54,902 bases of DNA from Bacilli bacterium (GTDB lineage Bacteria > Bacillota_I > Bacilli_A > RF39 > UBA660): the NCBI GenBank assembly GCA_022791775.1, contig JAAVZT010000016.1, positions 1 through 54,902 of the forward strand, given 5' to 3'. Each line of letters starts with the position of its first letter. Positions within the stretch are counted from its first letter, which is position 1. A program made the position numbers and the translations under genes. Below the pieces are notes generated by a model. That model did not search any database, had not been told where the DNA came from, and worked only from the letters and a program-made list of their open reading frames with translations. Below, in pieces: positions 35,849 through 45,298 of the stretch.

Positions 35849-36388
35849 ATGGAATCCAAAAAAGAAAGAAAATGGCTATTAATGATAACTTTTAGTTTAT
35901 CCATATTAATACTAATAGGAATTGTAATAGGAGGCACTTATTCATTTTATTCTACAGCATTTGAAAAAGGTCCGGATTTAAATCATAATATAACTGCTTC
36001 TAGTTTAGAAGCAACTTTGTTAGATGGGGAAATGACAGGTGAAAATTTAATTCCAGGAGATGTTATTACAAAGAAATTTCAAATAAAAAATACGGGAACT
36101 GGAGAAGTATTTTTTAAATTATTTTGGAAATCAGTCACAAATAATTTTATCAATAAAAATGATTTAATTATAACATTAGAAGAGGGAACAAACTTTTTAA
36201 TTCATGAATCCGACAATCAAATATTACCCGATACAACCACCTCAGCAACAGTTTTAAAAGACAACATGAGCATTCCTGGAGGAACTACTAAAGAATATAC
36301 CTTAAAAATCATTTATAAAAACACAGAAGAGCAACAAATAGATGATATTGGGAAAAGCTTAAGTGCTGTCATAACAATTGGAGATTGA
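35849..36388 (+). CDS. TasA/camelysin-like protein with SipW-class signal
   Basis: A 179-residue protein. Residues 1-9 are charged, 10-27 hydrophobic, then GGTYSFYSTAF (28-38), the same kind of cleavage region as GATFAYF at 7321. The outer domain carries the SLEATLLDG...LIPGDVITKKFQIKNTG-type pattern (here split), which is characteristic of TasA/CalY: a strand, a PGD turn and an N-T-G end. It is probably another substrate of the SipW enzyme at 9607, 25 kb away. It has its own promoter; a terminator overlaps its stop. Confidence 0.78.
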   Translation: MESKKERKWLLMITFSLSILILIGIVIGGTYSFYSTAFEKGPDLNHNITASSLEATLLDGEMTGENLIPGDVITKKFQIKNTGTGEVFFKLFWKSVTNNFINKNDLIITLEEGTNFLIHESDNQILPDTTTSATVLKDNMSIPGGTTKEYTLKIIYKNTEEQQIDDIGKSLSAVITIGD

Positions 36389-36405
36389 GCATTCAATCTT
36401 TTTAT
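36382..36405 (+). terminator. intrinsic terminator of CalY-like gene
   Basis: AGATTGA (36382-36388) pairs with TCAATCT (36393-36399) around GCAT, followed by TTTTAT. The tex ribosome site follows at once, so read-through may feed tex. Confidence 0.62.
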
Positions 36406-36419
36406 TTAGGAGTGAAAAA

Positions 36420-38540
36420 ATGGAAATTATAAATGAATTAGCAAAAAAAATGAATATTCAAGAAAAACAAGTAGAAAGCGTTTTAAACTTATTAGAAAGT
36501 GGTGCAACGATTCCGTTTATCGCAAGATATCGAAAAGAAGTCACCGGCGCATTAGATGAAGAGCAAATCAGAATCATAGAGCAGGATTATGCCTATTTAT
36601 GTAATTTAGAAAAAAGAAAAGAAGATGTAATTCGTTTAATTCTAGAAAAAGATTTATTAACGGAAGAATTGGAAAAAGAAATACGAGCATGTGAAAAATT
36701 AACCGAAGTAGAAGATTTGTACCGTCCATTTAAAGAAAAGAAAAAAACGAAAGCCAGTGAAGCGATCAAAGCTGGATTAGAGCCTCTTGCTAAAAAAATA
36801 ATGAGTTTTCCTACTACTGGAAGTTTAGAAAAATTAGCAACCGGTTACCAAATAGAACCAGAAAAAGCATTAGAAGGCGCAGGATATATTATTAGTGAAT
36901 GGTATAGTGATAATGCCTATTATCGAAAGTGGATTCGAAATTATATATTTAATAATGGGCTCATAACAAGTAAAATGAAAAAAAATGCAGTAGATGAAAA
37001 AAAGACCTATGACATGTATTATGACTTTCAAGATCGAATAAAATATATCAAACATTATCGGATACTAGCATTAAATCGTGGAGAAGAAGAAAATGTTTTA
37101 AGTGTCAGTTTAGAATATGAAAAAGAAATAATTTTAGAAAATTTAAAAAAGAAAAGTATAAAAGATTCTCAATCCTTCGTCATCGACTTTGTTACTGATG
37201 CAATAAAAGATGCTTTAAAGCGATTAATACTACCTAGTATCGAACGGGAAATACGCACCGAATTAACAGAAAATGCAGAAGGCATGGCTATTGAAACATT
37301 TAAAAAAAATTTGGAAAATCTTTTATTGACAAAACCTATAAAAAATAGAGTAGTACTTGGATTCGATCCTGCCTTCCGAACAGGTTGTAAATTAGCCGTA
37401 TTAAATCCATTTGGAGAAGTACTAGAAATCAGCACCATTTATCCGCATGAACCAAAGAATGAAAAAATAAAAAGTTGTGAAATTTTACGAAATTTAATTA
37501 ATAAATACCAAGTAAACGTAATAGCAATAGGAAATGGAACGGCTTCGAGAGAAAGTGAAATGTTTGTAGCAGAAGCCATAAAAGGTTTAAATGTAAAATA
37601 TAATATTGTAAGCGAAGCAGGAGCAAGTGTATATTCTGCAAGTAAATTAGCCATCGAAGAATTTCCTGATTTAACGGTAGAAAAAAGAAGTGCTATTTCA
37701 ATTGGTCGCCGAATTCAAGATCCTCTATCTGAATTAGTGAAGATTGACCCAAAAAGTATTGGGGTAGGAGAATATCAGCATGATGTAAATCAAAAAAATT
37801 TAGGAGAAGCGCTTAGTTTTACTGTATCAAAAATTGTAAATGAAATTGGAGTCAATATCAACACGGCTAGTTCCAGTATTCTAAAATATATTTCTGGATT
37901 AAATAAGAAATCAATTGAGAAAATTATGGAATATAAAAGTAAAACTCCATTTAAAAATCGCGAAGAAATAAAAAAATTAAAAGGAATAAGCGAAAAAACA
38001 TTTGAGCAATGTATTGGATTTTTAAAAATTTTTGATAGTGAAAATCCTTTAGATCGAACTAAAATCCATCCAGAAAGTTATCCTGTAGCAGAAAAATTAT
38101 TAGCGCTATGTCATTTAGAGATTAAAGATATAGATAAACCTGATTTTAAAGAAACATTATCACATATAGACATTGAAAAAATGCAAGAAGATTTAAAAAC
38201 AGATCACTACACACTGGAAGACATAATTTATGAATTAATTCATCCAGGATTAGATCAAAGAGATGAATTAGAAAATGTGCTACTTAAAAGTGATATTTTA
38301 GAAATAAAAGACTTAAAAGAAGGAATGGAATTAGAAGGAACCATTCGAAATGTAGTTTCCTTTGGAGCATTTGTAGATATTGGATTACATAATGATGGAT
38401 TAATTCATATATCAAAAATGAGTACTCAATATGTGAGCGATCCAAAAGAAATTGTTCATGTTGGCCAAATTGTAAAGTGTTACGTAGACCATATTGACTT
38501 AGAAAAAGAGAAAGTAAATTTATCTCTTATTAAAAAATAA
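36420..38540 (+). CDS. tex: Tex family RNA-binding transcriptional accessory protein
   Basis: At 706 residues it is normal length. It has an N-terminal helical Tex domain (GATIPFIARYRKEVTGALDEEQ), the YqgF-like RNase H fold domain (VVLGFDPAFRTGCKLAVL ... IAIGNGTASRESE), a helix-hairpin-helix pair (NTASSSILKYISGL, KLKGISEKTFEQCIGFLKI) and a C-terminal S1 RNA-binding domain (GTIRNVVSFGAFVDIGLHNDG). It acts in transcription and ribosome-associated RNA processes. Start is ATG 36420, with AGGAGTG upstream; the longer frame to 36378 would start inside the preceding gene and terminator. Confidence 0.95.
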   Translation: MEIINELAKKMNIQEKQVESVLNLLESGATIPFIARYRKEVTGALDEEQIRIIEQDYAYLCNLEKRKEDVIRLILEKDLLTEELEKEIRACEKLTEVEDLYRPFKEKKKTKASEAIKAGLEPLAKKIMSFPTTGSLEKLATGYQIEPEKALEGAGYIISEWYSDNAYYRKWIRNYIFNNGLITSKMKKNAVDEKKTYDMYYDFQDRIKYIKHYRILALNRGEEENVLSVSLEYEKEIILENLKKKSIKDSQSFVIDFVTDAIKDALKRLILPSIEREIRTELTENAEGMAIETFKKNLENLLLTKPIKNRVVLGFDPAFRTGCKLAVLNPFGEVLEISTIYPHEPKNEKIKSCEILRNLINKYQVNVIAIGNGTASRESEMFVAEAIKGLNVKYNIVSEAGASVYSASKLAIEEFPDLTVEKRSAISIGRRIQDPLSELVKIDPKSIGVGEYQHDVNQKNLGEALSFTVSKIVNEIGVNINTASSSILKYISGLNKKSIEKIMEYKSKTPFKNREEIKKLKGISEKTFEQCIGFLKIFDSENPLDRTKIHPESYPVAEKLLALCHLEIKDIDKPDFKETLSHIDIEKMQEDLKTDHYTLEDIIYELIHPGLDQRDELENVLLKSDILEIKDLKEGMELEGTIRNVVSFGAFVDIGLHNDGLIHISKMSTQYVSDPKEIVHVGQIVKCYVDHIDLEKEKVNLSLIKK

Positions 38541-38583
38541 TCAGAGTTCAAGTTATATTCTGTTTTTTTTAAATCGACACTTT

Positions 38584-38612
38584 TTTACAAATTTCATAGA
38601 ATATGATAAAAT
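38584..38612 (+). promoter_or_regulatory. probable promoter of the LTA-synthase-like gene
   Basis: TTTACA (38584-38589), 17 bases, TAAAAT (38607-38612); start codon about 50 bases downstream. Confidence 0.5.
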
Positions 38613-38662
38613 AAATAAGCATGAAAAACTGACAACCGAAAATAATAATAAAAGGAGTAATT

Positions 38663-40579
38663 ATGAAAAGATATTCACATTTAATTTCATTATATTTTAT
38701 TATTATTATGTACCTTGAATTATGGCATAGGTCTTTTATTTATGGAAGTATATGGAACTTTAATTTGATTTATACAAGCGTTTTTAGCCTAATATGGGCT
38801 ACCATATTTACGTTTTTATCTAGTTTAGGAAAGCCAAAAACAAATAAAATTATGATAGGAATCTTCTTAGTAATATTATCTATAGTTTTCTCTGGTAACT
38901 TTATCTATATGAAATTATTTTCTGTTCCATTTACAATTCGTGTTACCACATTAGCAAGTCAAGCTTTTGAATTTTTAAATATTTTCTTCTTGGTTTTAAA
39001 ACAAAATATTGCCGCTTTACTTATATTATGGTTACCATTCATTTATTACTTATTGCGAATCAGAAAAATGAATTTTGAAAAAACCTATTATTATGAAAAG
39101 AAAAAAATTTTAGTAATATTTGGAATCTCAATTCTTTGCTCTCTTCTCATTTTATTTCCATTTAAAAATCAAGAAAAATCAGCTTATCGTCTTTACTGGA
39201 AAGAAGATGATTTGATGAATTCAATTCGCACATTTGGACTACTAACAAGTGAAATAAAAGACATTAATCGTGCTATTTTTGGGTTTGAAGAGGAATTGAA
39301 CTTTAATAAACGAGGAGATTCTAAGCCAAAAGAAATAACTTATAATGAATTAGATATCGATTTTGAATCACTAACAGAAGCAGAAAAGGAGCCAATTAAT
39401 CGCTCTTTATATGAATATTTTAATAATGAAATAGCTACCAACAAAAATGAATATACAGGACTATATACAGGAAAAAATTTGATCTTTATTTTAGCAGAAT
39501 CATTTAATTCATTAGCTGTATCAGAACAATTAACGCCTACTCTATACAAATTAACTAATTCTGGATTTCATTTTTCGAATTTTTATTCACCAGTATTTTT
39601 AAGCACAACTGGTGGAGAGTTCCAAGCTATGACAGGTTTAATTCCAACCATGGAAACTTTAAATGAATGGTATAAAGGAAAAGTAAGCCTTCCATTTTCT
39701 ATTGGGAATGCATTTGGAAAAGTTGGTTATCAAACTCATGCTTATCATAACTGGGAACATAATTTTTATGATCGAGATAAAACCATGCCAACGCTCGGTT
39801 TTCCAAATTATTTAGCATGTAACAGTGGAATGGAAGAATTAATCGATTGCAGTTGGGATCTAAATCCTCCAAGTGATTTAGATATGATGAAAAAAACGGT
39901 TCCGAAATATATACAAGAAGAATCATTTATCACCTATTATATTAGTGTAAGTGGACATTCACCATATAACTTAACATCTAAAAAAAGAAATTATGAATTG
40001 GTAAAAGATTTACCATATAGCGAAACAGTAAAGGGTTATCTAGCAGCTCAAATTGAATTAGATCAAGCAGTAGAATATTTGCTAGAACAATTACAAGAAC
40101 AAGGAAAATTAGATGACACAGTAATTTGTTTAGTCGGAGATCATTATCCGTATGTAATTGAAGTAGACAAATTAAATGAATTATCCGAATATCAGCGAGA
40201 TGAATTATTTGAAATTCATCACAGTGAGTTTATTATTTGGAATAATGAGGAAGAAAAAACAACCATTTCGAAAACGGGAAGTCAAATAGATGTCTTACCA
40301 ACCATATTAAATCTATTTGGATTAGAATATGATTCACGCTTAATGATCGGCCATGATTTATTAAGTGACGCTGAAGGTTTAGCCATCTTTTCAGACATGA
40401 GTTGGATTAGTGATTCGGGAACATATGTTGCCAAGACAAAAACGTTTACTCCAAAAAAAGAAGTGGAACAAGATTATTTAACAAATATGAATAAGTGGAT
40501 TAATAATAGTGTCATTGTAAGTAGAAGAATTATTACAGAAGATATATATCGTAAAATTATGGAAAGTATAGGTGAATAA
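38663..40579 (+). CDS. LTA synthase-family sulfatase-fold glycerophosphotransferase
   Basis: A 638-residue membrane enzyme. Five N-terminal helices (to about residue 175) are followed by an extracellular sulfatase-fold domain. Catalytic Thr lies in STTGGEF (about residue 316), with metal/active-site segments AESFNSL, YHNWEHNFYDRD, SGHSPYNL and GDHYPY. LtaS proteins transfer glycerophosphate from phosphatidylglycerol onto a glycolipid or other acceptor. Since other family members modify other polymers, teichoic-acid synthesis is likely but not certain. AAAGGAG precedes the ATG. asnB follows after 2 bases, with its ribosome site inside this gene. Confidence 0.87.
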   Translation: MKRYSHLISLYFIIIMYLELWHRSFIYGSIWNFNLIYTSVFSLIWATIFTFLSSLGKPKTNKIMIGIFLVILSIVFSGNFIYMKLFSVPFTIRVTTLASQAFEFLNIFFLVLKQNIAALLILWLPFIYYLLRIRKMNFEKTYYYEKKKILVIFGISILCSLLILFPFKNQEKSAYRLYWKEDDLMNSIRTFGLLTSEIKDINRAIFGFEEELNFNKRGDSKPKEITYNELDIDFESLTEAEKEPINRSLYEYFNNEIATNKNEYTGLYTGKNLIFILAESFNSLAVSEQLTPTLYKLTNSGFHFSNFYSPVFLSTTGGEFQAMTGLIPTMETLNEWYKGKVSLPFSIGNAFGKVGYQTHAYHNWEHNFYDRDKTMPTLGFPNYLACNSGMEELIDCSWDLNPPSDLDMMKKTVPKYIQEESFITYYISVSGHSPYNLTSKKRNYELVKDLPYSETVKGYLAAQIELDQAVEYLLEQLQEQGKLDDTVICLVGDHYPYVIEVDKLNELSEYQRDELFEIHHSEFIIWNNEEEKTTISKTGSQIDVLPTILNLFGLEYDSRLMIGHDLLSDAEGLAIFSDMSWISDSGTYVAKTKTFTPKKEVEQDYLTNMNKWINNSVIVSRRIITEDIYRKIMESIGE

Positions 40580-40581
40580 AA

Positions 40582-42384
40582 ATGTGTGGTTTTACTGGTT
40601 TTGTAGGGGATGAAAAAAAGAAAAAAGCAATTATAAAAAAAATGACAGACCGAATAAAGCATCGAGGTCCAGATGGAGAAGGATATTATATCGATGATTT
40701 AATGGCAATGGGTCATCGAAGATTATCTATTATTGACATTGCAAATGGAAATCAACCAATGTTTAACGAAGATGAATCGTTAGTAGTTGTATTTAATGGA
40801 GAAATTTATAACTATCAAGAATTAAAAAAAGAATTATCTCACCATGAGTTTAAAACAAATGCAGATACAGAAGTACTTCTTCATGGTTATGAAGAATGGG
40901 GAATTGAAATGCCAAAAAAACTCCGTGGAATGTTTTCTTTTGTAATATGGGATCAGAAGAAAAAGATTTTATTTGGAGCAAGAGATCCTTTTGGAATCAA
41001 ACCCTTCTATTATTATAAAAAAGATAAAACATTCTTGTTTGGCTCCGAAATTAAATCATTTTTTGAACATCCTTGTTTTGAAAAAAAGTTAAATGAAGAA
41101 ATTTTAGCTGGTTATTTATCTTTTAGTTTTACACCAACAACCGAAACTTTTTTTGAAGGCGTAAATCGCTTAGATGCAGGTAATTATATTCTTTATAAAG
41201 ATGGAATTATTAGTATAGATAATTATTTTGAATTAACCTTTGATAAAAATAATGATACTTATGAAGAAAGCGTAGATAAAATTGCGCAAATCATGAAAAA
41301 TTCTGTTGAATGTCATCAACTCAGTGATGTTAAAATCGGCTCATTTTTATCGAGTGGAATAGATTCTTCCTATATTGTTTCATTAGCCAAACCAGAAAAT
41401 ACCTATACAGTAGGATACGAAAATAATAAATATAGTGAAATAGAACTAGCGAAAGACTTAGCAAAAAAATTAAAAATAAAAAATAAAAATAAAATAATTA
41501 CAAAAGAAGAATATTTAAAAGCCATTCCTGATATTATGTATTATATGGATGAGCCATCCAGTGATCCAGCAGCTGTCGCTTTATATTTTGTTTCAAAATT
41601 AGCCAGTAAAGATGTAAAAGTAGTACTTTCTGGAGAAGGAGCTGATGAATTCTTCGGAGGTTATAATTTTTATCATTTTGATTTCAAATGGTATAATAAA
41701 ATCCCTTTTTGTATCCGTCATGCTATCGCCTCATTTTGTAAGTTATTCCCAGAAATAAGAGGAGTCAATTTTTTTATTCGTCGTGGAGAAAAAGTAGAAG
41801 ATTATTATATTGGTGTCAATCGGGTTTTTGGTACCAAAGAAAAGAAAAAAGTATTAAAAAATCCAATTACGTTAACGGATAAAGAAATTACGAAATATGT
41901 TTATCGTGAATACGAAGGACAAGAAGATATTATAAAAATGCAAGCAATTGACATTAACTTTTGGTTAATGAAAGATATTTTACAAAAAGCAGACCGAATG
42001 ACAATGGCTAATTCAATTGAGGGACGTGTTCCGTTTATCGATACCGAAGTTTTTAAAGTGGCAAGAGAACTACCTTTAAAACATAAAGTATCAAAAGAAA
42101 CTACCAAAGTGGCCCTAAGAGATGCTGCCAAAAGAGTTATTCCAAATGAATCTTACAAAAAGAAAAAATTAGGATTCCCGGTTCCTTTACGTGATTGGAT
42201 GAGGGAAGAAGACTTTTATGAAGAAATTAAAAAGACTTTTGAAAGTGCTAACGCCACTGAATTTTTTAATCAAGAATACATTTTACAATTATTAGAAGAA
42301 CATAAAGAAACAAAAAAAGATAACTATCGGAAAGTATGGACAATCTATTGCTTTTTAAAATGGTATGAAGTATTTTTTAATTAA
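40582..42384 (+). CDS. asnB: asparagine synthase (glutamine-hydrolysing)
   Basis: Makes asparagine from aspartate, glutamine and ATP. It begins MCGFTGF with the nucleophile Cys2 of the class II amidotransferase domain, followed by RGPDGEG, VVFNGEIYNY and DTEVLLHGYEEWG. The synthetase half has the PPi loop SSGIDSS (about 256-262), LSGEGADEFFGGYNFY and the GFPVPLRDWM end. Length is 600 residues. It is probably co-transcribed with the LTA-synthase-like gene. In cell-wall contexts, AsnB-type enzymes also amidate peptidoglycan precursors, but nothing here decides this. Confidence 0.93.
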   Translation: MCGFTGFVGDEKKKKAIIKKMTDRIKHRGPDGEGYYIDDLMAMGHRRLSIIDIANGNQPMFNEDESLVVVFNGEIYNYQELKKELSHHEFKTNADTEVLLHGYEEWGIEMPKKLRGMFSFVIWDQKKKILFGARDPFGIKPFYYYKKDKTFLFGSEIKSFFEHPCFEKKLNEEILAGYLSFSFTPTTETFFEGVNRLDAGNYILYKDGIISIDNYFELTFDKNNDTYEESVDKIAQIMKNSVECHQLSDVKIGSFLSSGIDSSYIVSLAKPENTYTVGYENNKYSEIELAKDLAKKLKIKNKNKIITKEEYLKAIPDIMYYMDEPSSDPAAVALYFVSKLASKDVKVVLSGEGADEFFGGYNFYHFDFKWYNKIPFCIRHAIASFCKLFPEIRGVNFFIRRGEKVEDYYIGVNRVFGTKEKKKVLKNPITLTDKEITKYVYREYEGQEDIIKMQAIDINFWLMKDILQKADRMTMANSIEGRVPFIDTEVFKVARELPLKHKVSKETTKVALRDAAKRVIPNESYKKKKLGFPVPLRDWMREEDFYEEIKKTFESANATEFFNQEYILQLLEEHKETKKDNYRKVWTIYCFLKWYEVFFN

Positions 42385-42398
42385 AGAAAGGAGTGTTT

Positions 42399-43031
42399 AT
42401 GGAAAAAAACATTACATCTCTTGTTTTAGCAGGTATTTTCATTCTTTTTTTTCTAATAATATTATATTTTGTTATCTTTAAGAAAATCGAACAATTTGAT
42501 AACTGGTTTTATAATAAAATTGCAAAAAAAATAAACCACACCAATACAAAAAGAATGAAGTTTATTACTTTTTTTGGAAGTATGATGGGAATTTCTGTTG
42601 GAATTATAATTAGTATTTTTTTCATAGATTCTCAATTTGATCAAAGTTTTCTTTTTTGGGGTATGGTAGGAGAAGTCATCTTAAATAATTGTCTAAAATT
42701 TCTAATTAAACGATTACGACCTTCCATTAATCCCATCGTGAAAGAAAAAGGGTATAGTTTTCCAAGTGGTCATACCATGGCTGCCACAACTTTCTTTAGC
42801 TTTATTATCTTTTTTATCCATCATTTCCTATTGTCCTCTTTTTTTAAAACTTTATTAGTAATTAGTTGCATTATAATGATAATATTGGTTTTATTAAGTA
42901 GAGTATATTTAGGAGTCCATTATGCAAGTGATGTATTAGCAGGACTTTGCTGTAGTATAGCTTATGTATTAATTTTAACTTATTTTTATCCAAGCATTAA
43001 AAATTATTTTACAAATATCGTAATGTTTTAA
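42399..43031 (+). CDS. PAP2-family membrane phosphatase
   Basis: A 210-residue lipid phosphatase-type protein with five to six helices. The three catalytic motifs are intact: KRLRPSINP, PSGHT and SRVYLGVHYASDV (His in each of the last two). Such enzymes dephosphorylate undecaprenyl pyrophosphate or phosphatidylglycerophosphate on the outer face. Near cell-wall polymer genes, undecaprenyl-PP recycling is a fair guess. Start ATG 42399 follows AAAGGAG by 7 bases; the GTG at 42393 lies in the ribosome site. Confidence 0.9.
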   Translation: MEKNITSLVLAGIFILFFLIILYFVIFKKIEQFDNWFYNKIAKKINHTNTKRMKFITFFGSMMGISVGIIISIFFIDSQFDQSFLFWGMVGEVILNNCLKFLIKRLRPSINPIVKEKGYSFPSGHTMAATTFFSFIIFFIHHFLLSSFFKTLLVISCIIMIILVLLSRVYLGVHYASDVLAGLCCSIAYVLILTYFYPSIKNYFTNIVMF

Positions 43032-43063
43032 TTCAAATAAATGTCAATTAATTAGTCCTCAAA

Positions 43064-43092
43064 TTGACCAATTTTTCAAAAGCGAATATAAT
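43064..43092 (+). promoter_or_regulatory. promoter of ytxH-like gene
   Basis: TTGACC (43064-43069), 17 bases, TATAAT (43087-43092), 27 bases before the start codon. Confidence 0.72.
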
Positions 43093-43119
43093 GTAATTAT
43101 AGAAAGATGGTGGTTATCC

Positions 43120-43515
43120 ATGAAGAAAAAAACAGTAGTTTCTCTTGGTATTGGTGCAGCACTAGGAGCAGGAATAGGCGTATTATTGGCACCAAAAAGT
43201 GGAAAAGAAACACGAAAAGATTTAAAAAATAAAATTGAAGAACTTCGAAATAAATTAAAAAAAATAGATAAACAAGATATCAAAAATTATGTTGAAGAAA
43301 GAATAAACAAAATTGAAGAACAACTAAAAGATTTAGATAAGGAAAAAGTAATTAAAATAGCGAAAGAAAAAGCTAAAAGAATAGAAAAAGAATGTAAGGA
43401 ATTGTCAAAATATATCAAGACAAAAAGCGAACCAGTCTTAGAAGAAGCCATAGAAGCTGTAAGAAAAAAAGCTGTGGAAGCTACAAAAAAGAGCATTGCC
43501 AAATTAGAAGCATAA
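43120..43515 (+). CDS. YtxH-family protein
   Basis: A 131-residue protein. A glycine-rich membrane-inserting N-terminus (VSLGIGAALGAGIGVLLAP, 6-24) is followed by KSGKETRKDL, the YtxH-domain signature, then a long charged coiled coil of Lys/Glu heptads (about 35-125). Relatives are general stress proteins of Bacillota with unknown mechanism; the single helix probably anchors the coil to the inner membrane face. Strong promoter and terminator make it a single-gene, well-expressed unit. Confidence 0.85.
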   Translation: MKKKTVVSLGIGAALGAGIGVLLAPKSGKETRKDLKNKIEELRNKLKKIDKQDIKNYVEERINKIEEQLKDLDKEKVIKIAKEKAKRIEKECKELSKYIKTKSEPVLEEAIEAVRKKAVEATKKSIAKLEA

Positions 43516-43540
43516 CGATAGAATCCTATCGTTTTTTTTT
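43514..43540 (+). terminator. intrinsic terminator of ytxH-like gene
   Basis: AACGATAG (43514-43521) pairs perfectly with CTATCGTT (43526-43533) around AATC, followed by a T run. It begins at the last bases of the stop codon. Confidence 0.82.
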
Positions 43541-43613
43541 GAAATTTTGATAGTAAAAATATTCTTAACATAAAAATGTACAAAAGTGTAAATAATAAAA
43601 ACAGGTGATTTTC

Positions 43614-44363
43614 ATGCCAAATATTCACAGTAATATCTCTTTTGCATTAGTAAATATACCCGTTGTAATGAATCCTATTATTAAAAACAATGATACAGCT
43701 TTCAATCAATTGCACAAAAAATGTCTCCACCGTGTTTCCTATGTAAAATATTGTTCTCACTGTAAAGAACCATTAAAAGAACCAGAAATTATAAAAGGGT
43801 ATGAATATGAAAAAGATTCTTTTTTAACTTTCGATAAACAAGAATTAAATAATCTTAGACCAGAAAATGAAAAAGAAATTGAGATTGTATCCTTTATTCC
43901 ATTAAAAGAAATTGATCCTAGTTATTTTGAAAAAAGTTATTTTTTGCAAACAGAAACAAAATCAAAAGCATATCTTTTATTTTGTGAAGCTTTAAAAAAA
44001 ACCAAACAAGTTGCTTTAGCAAAAACTGTAATTGGCAGTAAATTTTATTATTGTATTTTAAGATTTTCGGAAACAGGAATTATTATGACAACTCTTTTTT
44101 TTGAAGAAGAAGTGAACATTCCCAATCAAGAATTAAATGGAAAACTAAATGAAAAAGAACTCAATTTAGCAATTCAGTTAATTGATTCGCTAAAAGGGAC
44201 CTTTGAACCAGAAAAATATAAGGATGAATATCAAGATAATATAAGAAAAGCAATAGACGATAAACTAAATGGGAAAAAAGTAAAAGCCCAAAAAAAGAAA
44301 CCGCATCGCCAAATAAATGATTTGATGGAAGCTTTAGAAAAGAGTTTAAAAAAGAAGAAATGA
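43614..44363 (+). CDS. ku: Ku protein, non-homologous end joining
   Basis: Bacterial Ku homodimer subunit that rings DNA ends and recruits the ligase. It is 249 residues. The core begins with the SFALVNIPVVMN strand typical of Ku (usually SFGLVNVPV), then a C-x-x-C pair (YCSHCKEPL), IEIVSFIPLKEIDPSYFEKSYFL-like beta-barrel strands (only partly quoted) and the KTVIGSKFYYCIL region. The C-terminus is a basic tail (KKVKAQKKKPHR). ATG 43614 is preceded by AGGTGA; the GTG at 43605 is within that site. It overlaps the ligase gene by 4 bases (ATGA), so the two are translationally coupled. Confidence 0.92.
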   Translation: MPNIHSNISFALVNIPVVMNPIIKNNDTAFNQLHKKCLHRVSYVKYCSHCKEPLKEPEIIKGYEYEKDSFLTFDKQELNNLRPENEKEIEIVSFIPLKEIDPSYFEKSYFLQTETKSKAYLLFCEALKKTKQVALAKTVIGSKFYYCILRFSETGIIMTTLFFEEEVNIPNQELNGKLNEKELNLAIQLIDSLKGTFEPEKYKDEYQDNIRKAIDDKLNGKKVKAQKKKPHRQINDLMEALEKSLKKKK

Positions 44364-45256
44364 ACATATGGAATAATCGAACATGGCATCCAATGCTATT
44401 AGAGGAAAGTGAAAAGCCCTTTCATAATCAAAATTATATTTTTGAAATAAAATTTGATGGCTACCGAGCAATTCTTTTTGCAACCCAAAAAGGTATTTCT
44501 ATTAAAAGTCGAAAGGGTAGGGATTTAACCCATTTATTTCCTGAGTTACAAATGATTAAAAAATGGATAAAGTACGATACCATATTGGATGGAGAGATCG
44601 TATTATTTGATAAAGGACGGCCATCTTTTTCTAAATTACAAACTAGAGCGAAACAAAAAGAACCAAATAAAATAAAATATTTATCCAAAAAAGAGCCAGT
44701 TGTATTCGTCTGCTTTGATATTTTATATCAAAATAAAGAGTTAATAAATAATCCTTTGTGGCAGAGAAAAGAAGTATTAAATCAAATACCTGACTCAGAA
44801 TATTTTATCAAAGTAAAATATATTAAAAAGGAAGGAATTCAAATATTTCAAGAAATTAAAAAACTGCAATTAGAAGGAATGGTCGCCAAAAAAATAGATA
44901 GTCTTTACAAAATAAATACAAGAAGCAAAGAATGGATTAAAATAAAAAATATAAAAAAAGAATATTTTTGGATATGTGGATATATTGATAATCAATTAAG
45001 TTCTTCTATAACATTGATATTAGGTGAAAAAAAACAAGGAAAATATTATTTTAGTGGAAAAGTTTTATTAGGTAAGAAAAGAGAACTAGCTAAATTAATC
45101 CAAAATCTTTCAAAACAAAATAAGAATAATTTAGAAAACATAACCGAAGACTATATAACAATTCCCATTATATATCAATGTGAAGTAAGCTATACAGAAC
45201 GTACCAAAAATAATTTTCTTCGTCATGCTAAATTTGAAAGTTATCGAAAAGAATGA
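44360..45256 (+). CDS. ATP-dependent DNA ligase, LigD ligase-domain type
   Basis: Seals ends held by Ku. It is 298 residues and contains only the adenylation and OB domains. Motif I is EIKFDGYRA (Lys31), followed by LDGEIV (motif III), FVCFDIL (IIIa), EGMVAKK (motif IV) and WIKIKN (motif V). The OB part ends near YTERTKNNFLRH, which resembles the LigD C-terminal motif. The polymerase and phosphoesterase domains of full LigD are absent, and no separate genes for them lie in the window. It overlaps ku by 4 bases. Confidence 0.92.
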   Translation: MNIWNNRTWHPMLLEESEKPFHNQNYIFEIKFDGYRAILFATQKGISIKSRKGRDLTHLFPELQMIKKWIKYDTILDGEIVLFDKGRPSFSKLQTRAKQKEPNKIKYLSKKEPVVFVCFDILYQNKELINNPLWQRKEVLNQIPDSEYFIKVKYIKKEGIQIFQEIKKLQLEGMVAKKIDSLYKINTRSKEWIKIKNIKKEYFWICGYIDNQLSSSITLILGEKKQGKYYFSGKVLLGKKRELAKLIQNLSKQNKNNLENITEDYITIPIIYQCEVSYTERTKNNFLRHAKFESYRKE

Positions 45257-45298
45257 ATGAAAATAATTAGAATAAGATATAATTATACTGGTGAAAAA

